Assembly (NCBI GenBank): GCA_016295225.1
Contig: JAEDLP010000043.1
Coordinates: forward strand, 1-13,511
DNA from: Oscillospiraceae bacterium
Lineage (GTDB): Bacteria; Bacillota; Clostridia; Oscillospirales; Oscillospiraceae
Direction: 5' to 3'
Length of the DNA: 13,511 nt
Shown: positions 1-7,500 of the stretch, one piece after another
Layout of the letters: each line of letters opens with the position of its first letter
Numbering within the stretch: position 1 is the stretch's first letter
The notes under the pieces: generated by a model
Databases searched by the model: none
Seen by the model: only the letters and a program-made list of their open reading frames with translations
Told to the model about the DNA's origin: nothing
Translations under genes and position numbers: made by a program

Positions 1-1
1 C

Positions 2-70
2 GCCATGCCCTACTCCCGCGTCCAGGGTCTGCTGACCGATATTGGTACAGAAGAAATAGAGCCTCAATGA
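2..70 (+). CDS. 3' end of an unidentified gene (truncated by window edge)
   Basis: An open frame runs from the window edge to TGA at 68-70 and gives 22 residues ending in TDIGTEEIEPQ. The other two forward frames look less protein-like, but such a short piece cannot be assigned to a family. It is followed within 25 bases by a strong hairpin, as expected for the end of a transcription unit, and by a tRNA-3'-end-like sequence. That position, reading toward a candidate attachment core, is where phage integrase genes usually sit, so an integrase C-terminus is the leading guess. This rests on context only; no catalytic residue is visible. Confidence 0.4.
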   Translation, partial: AMPYSRVQGLLTDIGTEEIEPQ

Positions 71-92
71 TGGTAATGAATTCCAGGCCAAA

Positions 93-150
93 GCAAATAG
101 ACGGAGTTCTGTCAGGTCAACCAACACCTTAGAGAACTCCGTCTATTTGC
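93..150. terminator. Perfect 18-bp inverted-repeat hairpin, terminator-like
   Basis: The left arm 93-110 (GCAAATAGACGGAGTTCT) is the exact reverse complement of the right arm 133-150. Between them a second short stem, AGGT (114-117) with ACCT (126-129), closes an 8-base loop CAACCAAC. No long T run follows on either strand; the closest is TCTATTTGC inside the right arm, so termination could work in either direction or be weak. It lies 23 bases after the stop of the left gene. The loop region closely matches that of the terminator at 1511-1561, although the outer stems are unrelated. Confidence 0.7.
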
Positions 151-168
151 AATCCCAAAGAATCTCTT

Positions 169-193
169 AGGTTCAAATCCCACTGTCCCGCCA
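169..193 (+). other. tRNA-3'-end-like sequence, candidate attachment core
   Basis: The stretch contains GGTTCAAATCC, a standard T-loop with its G53-C61 closing pair, followed by CCCAC and an acceptor-like end TGTCCCGCCA. The upstream bases are not a tRNA body: the T-stem 5' strand pairs poorly and a hairpin sits where the anticodon arm would be. It is therefore not a complete tRNA. A 3' tRNA fragment without its 5' part is what attP or attR of a tRNA-integrating element looks like. A weakness is that the acceptor strand is one base short of canonical before CCA. No second copy was found in the window. Confidence 0.4.
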
Positions 194-227
194 GTTGTGT
201 TCTATAATCAGCCTTTTTTCTTCTTGC

Positions 228-278
228 GGTTCAATTATTCAACCAAAATAGGTTGACATTTTCAACCTCTTAGGTTAT
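228..278. promoter_or_regulatory. Putative operator array of the XRE repressor
   Basis: A 7-bp half-site recurs in alternating orientation: TTCAACC (238-244), AGGTTGA (250-256), TCAACCT (262-268) and a degenerate AGGTTAT (272-278). The two central copies form a perfect inverted repeat with a 5-base spacer that covers the -35 box. A looser palindrome, GGTTCAATTATTCAACC, lies at 228-244. This fits autoregulation by the HTH protein encoded just downstream. That the repressor binds here is an inference from position and symmetry. Confidence 0.6.
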
Positions 279-281
279 ACT
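253..281 (+). promoter_or_regulatory. Sigma-A type promoter of the repressor-ImmA operon
   Basis: A consensus TTGACA at 253-258 is separated by exactly 17 bases from TATACT at 276-281. The distance to the ATG at 314 leaves a short leader containing the Shine-Dalgarno GGAGGTGA at 300-307. The -35 box lies inside the inverted repeat 250-268, so repressor bound there would block RNA polymerase. Confidence 0.75.
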
Positions 282-313
282 TGGTTTTGGAAAGGAAATG
301 GAGGTGAACACAC

Positions 314-691
314 ATGCTCACAGCTTTTGGTAAAGAGCTCCGCAAACTCCGAATCGAACACGGCGAGGTTCTTCGTGACATGGCTTCTCGCTTGGATGTA
401 TCTGCCTCGTTCGTCTCCTCCGTTGAGTCTGGGAAGAAAAAGATCCCTGCCAACTGGATTGAAAAATTGGCTGTCCTGTATTCCCTCAGTTATGAGCAGA
501 TTAATGCCCTGACTAAAGCTGCCCAAGAGTCTGTCTCTGACATCAAACTCAACCTCACAGAAGTTGGTCTCACTCAACGCAACGTAGCCTTGGTCTTTGC
601 CAGAAATTTTTCCTCTCTCTCTGAGGAAACCGCAGATCAAATCTTACGGCTTCTTGAAAAGGAGCCCCAAAGGAGCGATTCTATCGAATGA
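314..691 (+). CDS. XRE-family HTH transcriptional repressor
   Basis: This 125-residue protein has a Cro/cI-type helix-turn-helix in its first 65 residues: FGKELRKLR, then LRDMASRLDVSASFVSSVES, then GKKKIP. The remaining half is a helical extension with VALVFARNF and a leucine-rich C-terminus, probably for oligomerisation. The start is set by GGAGGTGA six bases upstream of the ATG. It overlaps the next gene by ATGA, which implies translational coupling. Small HTH repressors paired with ImmA-type peptidases are known from ICEBs1 (ImmR/ImmA) and many prophages, where the peptidase cleaves the repressor on induction. Here it probably binds the half-site array just upstream and represses its own operon. 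It could equally be the regulator of a cargo or defence-like module rather than the main phage repressor, since it lies beside the attachment-like core and not next to early genes. The bases of this block look less GC-rich than the late genes. Confidence 0.9.
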   Translation: MLTAFGKELRKLRIEHGEVLRDMASRLDVSASFVSSVESGKKKIPANWIEKLAVLYSLSYEQINALTKAAQESVSDIKLNLTEVGLTQRNVALVFARNFSSLSEETADQILRLLEKEPQRSDSIE

Positions 692-1215
692 GATACCAGT
701 GCACCCCTTTAAGCCGCCGCCAAATCCGAGCGTTTGCACATCAGATTCGTCAGACCCTCCACCTGGAATCCCAGTTATATTTCCCTGTTGAAAACTTTCT
801 TGAGGTTCTACACGAACTCGTCGGAGATCCTGACTTCTATTTCGAAGTCATACCGGATGAAGACTGGGAGTTGTCTCCCGATGTCCACGCTTTCTACAAC
901 GTCGATGAGCATTGTATCTTCATCCGCGAGTCCGTCTATGAAGGTGCCGCTAATGGCTGTGGACGTGATCGCATGACGATTGTACATGAATGCGCCCATG
1001 TTATTCTGCTTCAGAGTAGCGGCATTTCGCTTACCCGTAGCTTTTCCGACAACATTCCTGCTTATCGTGATCCCGAGTGGCAAGCCAAATGTTTGGCTGC
1101 CGAGATTATGATTCCGTTCGACCTAACCGATGGTATGACAGCTCGTGAAATTTCTCTTCGATGTGGAGTCTCCAAAGAGGCTGCAAGCTACCAACTCAAA
1201 AAACGTATCGCTTAA
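688..1215 (+). CDS. ImmA/IrrE-family metallo-endopeptidase
   Basis: This 175-residue protein, a usual length for the family, carries the zinc motif HECAH at residues 100-104. It is followed by DPEWQAKCLAAEIMIP, in which E130 corresponds to the third zinc ligand of the ImmA/IrrE pattern EWQAxxFAAxLLMP. The C-terminus has the typical GVSKEAASYQLKK helix. In the known family the enzyme cleaves the partner HTH repressor in the cytoplasm and derepresses the element. The ATG overlaps the repressor stop codon (ATGA), so the two are made together. The canonical FA before the AExxxP segment is changed to CL, which is mild divergence with all metal ligands kept. What activates it (SOS, a peptide signal, superinfection) cannot be seen in the sequence. 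Confidence 0.93.
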   Translation: MRYQCTPLSRRQIRAFAHQIRQTLHLESQLYFPVENFLEVLHELVGDPDFYFEVIPDEDWELSPDVHAFYNVDEHCIFIRESVYEGAANGCGRDRMTIVHECAHVILLQSSGISLTRSFSDNIPAYRDPEWQAKCLAAEIMIPFDLTDGMTAREISLRCGVSKEAASYQLKKRIA

Positions 1216-1254
1216 AAAGAAAAGCGATCAAACCACTGCAATGGTCTGATCGCT
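1211..1254 (-). terminator. Intrinsic terminator read on the minus strand
   Basis: On the minus strand, AGCGATCAGACCA pairs continuously with TGGTTTGATCGCT (13 bp with one G-U wobble) around a 6-base loop and runs straight into TTTCTTTTTAAG. On the plus strand the same hairpin has an A-C mismatch and no T run. It is therefore best read as a stop for transcription coming from the right, a back-up that keeps the late operon from running antisense into the ImmA gene. Confidence 0.7.
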
Positions 1255-1268
1255 CCGCCAATACTCCA

Positions 1269-1286
1269 TCCTCTGCAAGCAGAGGA
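1269..1286. repeat. Short perfect inverted repeat in the ImmA/small-gene spacer
   Basis: TCCTCTGC and GCAGAGGA flank AA, giving a compact hairpin about 55 bases after the ImmA stop. A TTTT run follows about 14 bases later on the plus strand, too far for a standard terminator. It may be an attenuator or part of a leader for the small gene; its role is unclear. Confidence 0.35.
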
Positions 1287-1345
1287 CTGTGTGACTGGCC
1301 TTTTGTATTTGATAGCACATCTACATTAGCACACTTTTCCTCCAC

Positions 1346-1376
1346 TTGCAAGATGTTAATTATAGATATTTTGCAA
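1346..1376. promoter_or_regulatory. Imperfect dyad upstream of the small gene
   Basis: TTGCAA at 1346-1351 and again at 1371-1376 bracket an AT-rich core with partial symmetry. The element ends a few bases before the Shine-Dalgarno of the 32-residue gene and contains a TATAGA that could act as a -10 box, without a good -35. It could be an operator or a weak promoter. The 1216-1397 spacer otherwise holds only the two hairpins described above. Confidence 0.3.
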
Positions 1377-1397
1377 AAAGAGGGAGGCGGTCCCGTT

Positions 1398-1496
1398 ATG
1401 TGGATTTTCCGTACTTGGATTACAACCAAGAGCGGAGAGCGCATCTATGCCAAGGATTATGGCTTACGCGCTTTCCGAATCTGGGTTGAAAAGTAA
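1398..1496 (+). CDS. Small 32-residue basic protein, function unknown
   Basis: The ATG at 1398 follows GAGGGAGG by about 10 bases, a clear Shine-Dalgarno, and TAA at 1494 is followed 14 bases later by an intrinsic terminator. The gene thus has its own start signal and end. The peptide is rich in aromatic and basic residues: it begins MWIFRTWITTK, contains GERIYAKDYGLRAFRI and ends WVEK. It has no signal peptide or membrane segment and looks like a short beta-hairpin or amphipathic peptide. The same frame stays open upstream to 1161, but that part overlaps the ImmA gene and the minus-strand terminator, so the internal ATG is preferred. I do not recognise a named family. Its position after the repressor and peptidase suggests a regulatory partner or cargo peptide. 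Confidence 0.65.
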   Translation: MWIFRTWITTKSGERIYAKDYGLRAFRIWVEK

Positions 1497-1510
1497 ATAC
1501 GAAGCAAAGC

Positions 1511-1561
1511 AAGAGGAAGCCCTCTCAGGTGAGCCAGCACCTAAGAGAGCTTCTTCTTTTT
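1511..1561 (+). terminator. Intrinsic terminator with conserved apical loop
   Basis: The outer stem AAGAGGAAG (1511-1519) pairs with CTTCTTCTT (1550-1558), including one G-U. It continues through CTCTC/GAGAG and an inner AGGT/ACCT stem around the loop GAGCCAGC (1531-1538), and ends in a T run. It closes the small gene and lies only 7 bases from the stop of the convergent giant gene, so it probably also slows minus-strand transcription. The loop region matches the hairpin at 93-150. Confidence 0.85.
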
Positions 1562-1568
1562 ATCCACC

Positions 1569-4500
1569 TCAATGCCACGGTGCCTTCCACAGTGTGCCCT
1601 CGCTCCACCGGTTCAGGAACCAAAGAATATCCTTCTGCTCTGCCGTCAGATCCAGCGCATCGATGGCCGGCAGGCGCTGGGCCTGCTTAGAGCCGCTGAT
1701 CGCATGGCCCGGGTTGTTGGGGTCCTCCTCCCCGTTCAGATCCTTCACCGCCTGGGTATAGCGGTAATAATCCAGCACGGGCAGCCCCTGCTTCTCCAGT
1801 TCGTCTGCCTTCTCCCGGCCGTCCTTGTCCAGGATCTCCGTGTACCACAGCGCGGCCGCCTCTTTCTCCGGCAGTCGAACACCAAACTCTTCATCCTCCA
1901 CGGTCGTCATCTGCTCCAGGATATCGAGCTTCTGGTTGGTCTCGCTTCGTTCCGGATCATCCTCCATGGTCTTGACCTTGTCACGGTACGAGAGGAAGTT
2001 CTCATAGGAGGCCCCTGCTTCATAAGCCGCCTGGGCCTTTTCCTGCTCCTTCTCACCGAACAGCCCCACAGCAGCCTTTGCGCCCAGCACCTCCCAGGTC
2101 ATCAGTTTAAAGCCGCTCTCCACCTGGTCATCCTCCATGCCGGTGGCGTACTTCTTAGCCGCTTCCTGCATGGCCGGCAGCCGATCCAGAGCTTCCTGCA
2201 AAATCCCGTTGACCTGTGCCTTCAGCTCCCGGATCTTGTCCCGGCGGGCCTTGCTGTCCAGCGCCTTGGAGCTCTCCATCTTCCGGATCTCCTTGTTCAG
2301 TGTCGAGATTTCCTCTCCCACTTTGTTCCAATATTTCTGGACCACTGCGGAAACCGGGTCTTCATCGCTGACGTTATATTGCAGTTCGTCTGATATCTCA
2401 TAAAACTCCTGGTTCAGCTTGTTGCTGGTCACAGAGTCCAGCACAAATGACTTGGTCAATGGGTTCTTCCCGGTGGTCTGGGTGGGCGTCAGCAGGGGAA
2501 GCGCAAGATCCCCCACCACACCGGTGTACTGGTCCAGCAGATAGTTGATCTTCTTGGGAGACAGGCCCAGGGTGCCGCCGATGGCCTTGGAAAGCATGTC
2601 GGTCTTCTCGTCGTACCGCTCGCCTGGCCGATAACTCCGCAGACGCTGGCTCTCCAGGTCGGTGCCGTACCAGGTCCGGCCGGGGGAATCCGGGTCCAGC
2701 AGGTCCGCATCCATCCAGGCCTTCATAATATTGCTTTCCAGAGGATTGATGGGCCCCACTTGCTGGGCCGCCGTCTCGAGAATATCGATTGCACCGATCT
2801 CCTTACCAGTGGCAGCTCGGATGCCGCCGTTGGTCAGCGCGCCAAACACAGACAGCACGCGCCCCTTCGGGATTTTGGCCCAAATGCCGTCCCCCAGTGG
2901 AATCAGGTAGTTCAGGTCCTTGTCGCTCTCCCGGATGCGGTCATAGTCCTCCTCATCCCCTGCGAACAGGTAGTTGATGATAGCCGGGGCAACGCCCAAG
3001 GCCGCGCACTTGGCCGTCAGGGCCACCCAGGCCTTGACCGTGCGGTCGTTGTCCTGAAAGGTCCGCACCAGCTTATCAAAACCCTGGATGGAAGGATTCA
3101 GGAAGGGCACCACGTTGGCATTCAGAAACTTGCCTGCCTGGCCGCTGCGCCCGAAGTTGGTGGTGATATCGGCGGCCGCCAGCATGGCCTCCTGCAGGTT
3201 GTCCATGCCCTCGCCGTGCTTCTTCACCATGGACATAAACTCCGCCAGTCTCGGGGCCTGCTCCACCGCCAGGTTCAGATGTTCTATCTTCCCCCATAGC
3301 CTGTGCCAAAGGTCCGTCTTTTCCAACTGGATGCCCTGCATGGAGTCGTACACCGTGGAGGCCGTTCCCCCAAGCGCTTGGTATTTCTTCCAGTAGCGGC
3401 CACCAGTGGCGATTTCACGATATGCCTGGGGCAGATTCTGTACAAACCCCTTCATGTCTCTCGTATAAAGCAACGCATCCTGTAAGTCCTTGAGAAAGTT
3501 CTTGGCCACAAACGTGGGATTGTAGGCGGTAATCAGCTTCTTGTACAGGTTGTTGGCGTTCCGGCTGATCCGCACCGGCAGCAGGTCGTCATACTTCCCC
3601 TCCGGCGTCAGGGAGCGCACACCCTCGAACATCTCCGGCGTCATGGTAATGGCGTAGGCTTTGCCGTCCTGGTAAACCGTGAAGGTGTTTTCCGTCTCCA
3701 GACGGGACTCCTCCCAGATTTGATCCCAGTCCCGGTCATAGTTCCTGGCCGCCTCGCTCTTTACCTCCAGAATGTACTGGTCAGAGATGTTCTCATTCAG
3801 CAGTCTCTGGCCGAACCGGTTCTTGGAACCCTCCCGGACGGTGCTCATGGTCTGTTTGGCCAGGGCCTGATCCAGAGGCAGCAGCTTGGCGGTGCCGCCC
3901 TCCGCCCGCCGGATGGTCTTACCCACGCGGACGTTCCCGCTCAGGCTCTGGTTGGCCTCGGTCTCCTGCTGCCGGAAGGTGGGAACATAGTGGGGATAGA
4001 TGGCCTGTACCTTGTCCGCCAGTTCCTGCGTGATGAGGCCGGAGTCCACCCGGTACTGCATCAGGTTCCGGGAGTAGCTGTAAACCTTTTGGGCCAGTTC
4101 CCGGAACTCCGGGTGAAGACCAACCAGTCTGGCCGCTTCGTTCTGGCTCATCTTTGCGGTTACCTCGTAGCCGAACACGGGCTTGATCCGGTTGTTTGCC
4201 CGGTTCTTCTCATTCACCAGAGCCAGCCGCTCCTGGGCCTCCCGATCGCCGCTGGCTGCCAGCTCGTAGAGGTCCCGGTCACTCAGGCTGGCAATCTCCT
4301 CGTGGGTGGCGTCGAATCGGTCCAGCTCATCCCGCACCGCGTCCAGACGGGCCTTGTCCGCCTCGGTCCCCATGCGGTCCACATTGTGCATGTGGTAAAG
4401 ATAATTCTGGAACTCCTCATAATAGGTGTCGCCCTTTTCCTTGATGGGGCGGAAGATCTCCGTCAAGCTCTCCCCCACCCGGTTGCCGTGGATGTCGCTC

Positions 4501-7500
4501 TGCTGCATACCGATCATATTATTGGCCGCCGCCGTGGCCGCTTTTGCCTGATTGAAATAGGCATACAGGGCCTTGTCTCCGCTCTGCTTGCCCGCCTTCT
4601 GGATCTCGTCGCCGGAGTCCACCATCTTTCGATAGATAAAACCTGTGACTTCCCTGGCCTTCTGCCGGGCAGTTTGCTTCTCCTGGTCCCTTTGGGTGGA
4701 GACCATCCCCCTGGCCTTCTGGATGGCGCTTTGTTCTGCTTTCTCTTCCTCTCGGTTGGCCGCCTGGATCAGGGAGTCCAGGTAATCGTTGTCCTCCACA
4801 GTCACGGTGTCCTGCTCCCGGACCTCCCGCCCCGTGGGCAGTCCCCTGGCCTTCTTCTTGGGTGTGGGGATGGTGGCAAAGCTCCGGTCGATCTGGTCCG
4901 CCGCCAGCTTGCTCCGCCGGGCAAACACAGTTTTCATCAGGGAGGCCGCCACATCCTTCACCGTTTGATCCCGATAGTCCGGGTCCTCAAAGGCCGGGCT
5001 TTTTGTGATGGTGTAGACGTCATCCAGCACATCGGCAATGTTCTCCAACTGTTCCGCCGGGTTGCTGACACGATTCTCATTGAACAGCTCCGGCCACTCC
5101 CTGGACATCTCCTGGTAGACCTGGTCAATGTTTGTTTTCTGTCCGCTGGCCAGCTTCAGCCGTCCAAAATTCCGTTTTCGGAAGTCTCCATAATCTGTGA
5201 TATCGGTCTTTACCTCCGGCGACACCACCAGTTGGGTCTTTTTCAGATAGCTCCGCAGGCCGGCGTAGTCCTGATACATGGCGTCGTTTTTCTCCACGGC
5301 GGTGTCCACAATTTTCTCCGCAATCTGTTCCGCCTGCCGGATGGCCTGAGGATTCCGCAGCCAGCGGCCACTGTCCCCGCTGGCCCGCAGGGAGCGGTAG
5401 AGACCGTGGATGTCTCCCGCGATCTTCCCCGGGTCCAGTTCTGATCCATAGTTTTTCACATATCGCTTGGCAATGGCTTCGACGGCAGAGGTCTTTTTCC
5501 TGGTCTCCGCCTCCTGAATCTGGTTCCACGCCCGGTCCAGCTCGTCAAACTCTCTGGTCAGCTGAGCCGAGACCTCCGGGTCGTCCAGTTTTCCCGCCTG
5601 GGCCGCCTGGTCATATCGGGCCATGGCTTCATCCAGTTTCCGCTGGTAATCCCCCCGATCCATGGTCTGGGCCTGGACTGTCTCCCCGCGCTGAACCGCC
5701 TCGGGAGATGGCCGTTTTCCATATACCATCTCATAGGCCCGCTCGTAGGAACTCAGACCTTTTGCAGATAATTTCCCGTTGCTTTCTCCCTCAGTTCCGG
5801 GTATACTGGTGTTAGAAGGTGACTCTGCGTCGCCGGGTAAGCGGGCCGCTTCGGCGGTAGCCCCGGTCTTGAACGTCGCAGCGTCGCCTTTTTTGATTGC
5901 TGTCACCTCATGGAGATAGAACCGGTTGTCACCCTTTCGCTGGATGACTACCACGCCCATGGCATTGGCTTCTCCTCCAATGTCCACATTTCCGGCAAAT
6001 ACATAGGTATCATAGCTTCGTCCCTTCCACTTCTCCTGATAATCGATCTGGACGCCGTTCTGAATCACTTCCGGCACCGCTGCGAAAGCAGCGGCTTTTT
6101 TTCTGCCTAAACCGTGGGCCATGCTGTCTTTGACTCCCCGGCGGGACAGGCGAACCGTGCCAAATCCCTGCCGTTCCACCTGTCCGCCCAGCTGGTCGAA
6201 ATACTCTCCCACCTGCTGGACCAGGTTCTTCTCCCCTTTGGCGAACTCCTCCCCCGTCAGTTCAACCAGGGGCTCCCCCAAAGTCTGAGCCGAGGCCTCG
6301 ACCTTTTCCAGAAGTTCGTTGTGGATGGCCCCCTTTTCCTCTGCGCTCATCTGTGCGGAGGGAGAGTCATCTGCAAACACCGCCTGCTCCCAGCCGAGGT
6401 CTGGCATGTTCTCCCGGCGCTCCTGGGCGGTCATGTTCATCCGGCGCTGGGTCTCCCTGGCCTCGATCTCACCGGCAGTCCGGCGGTAGAGTTCCTTCGC
6501 GTCCTCCGCGCCTTTGGCCCGCCAGTATTCCACGCCGGAGCCACCTGGCCGGCCTTCCCGCCCCTGCAGCTCATGTTGGGTCTCATGGAGCGCAGTGGAC
6601 AGTCTCTGGTCGGCGGGCAGGTTCTGGTTGAGCGTAATTCCCCGCTCGGTTCTCTCGCCCTTTGTGCCGATGTCCGCCATACGAAATGGCGTGTTTTCGA
6701 TGCCTGGAGCCGCCTGGAACAGCTCCGGGTGGCCCAGATAATCCCCCAGGGTGGTTCCCTCGGGCATACCCTGCCGTTTGGCATCGCCCAATGGATAGAA
6801 CTTCGCCCCGCTGTCGTCCACTTCCTCCACCCAGTTTTCCCGGGTGTCCCGGATAGCCCCGGTCTCCCTCCAGATGGTCTCCCGGTCCACGCCCTGGTCC
6901 TCCATCTGTTTGGCCTGCCGGGCCACAGTGTCCCCGGCCCGCTTGAAGGAGTACCGGGCCTCCGTCTCTTCATAGTCCTGCATCCGACGGGTAAACTCCG
7001 CCAGCTTCGGGTCCTGCTTTCCGCTGAGGTAGCTGTCCACCAGGGCCTCCACCCCTGCCCGGTCTACCTCCGCCCGGGCGGCGGCTTCCAGCTTCCCCTC
7101 CTGATAGTCCCGGATCACCTGGCCCATCAGGTCGTCCCGGCGGTTGGCAAGAAACCGCTTCTCCTGGGCAGTCCGCCGGGCCTTGACCGCAGCCTCCCGG
7201 CCGGTGAGCAGACGGCTCCCCTTCACGGTCTCCTTCATGGCCAGCTCCAGGGCCTCCACGGCGTTTTCGATCTTGGCGGTGTCTCTTCCCCTGAGCTTAT
7301 CCAGCAGTTCCCGGAAGGCCTCCGCCATCCGCTGGAGGAGGGTCTTGTTCTCCCGGTTCTCCTGGATGAATTTTTGCAGGAGCCGCTCGTTCTCAATGAG
7401 GGCGCCGGCGTAGTCCGCCGCCACCTCGTCCAGGGCCTGGTCCCTGGAATACTGCAAGCCCATCTCTCCGGCCTCCCGCAGGACCTCCTCCACCTGGGTC

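Noticed and set aside
151..193. A complete tRNA gene
   Set aside because: Only the T-loop and acceptor-like 3' end are present; no anticodon or D arm can be drawn upstream and the T-stem is mispaired.
201..220. TATAAT followed by a T run as a promoter or terminator
   Set aside because: There is no -35 box at proper distance and no stem before the T run; the consensus promoter at 253-281 accounts for the operon.
1161..1397. Upstream extension of the small gene giving a 111-residue reading
   Set aside because: It overlaps the end of the ImmA gene, crosses two hairpins and has no ribosome site; the ATG at 1398 has a strong one.
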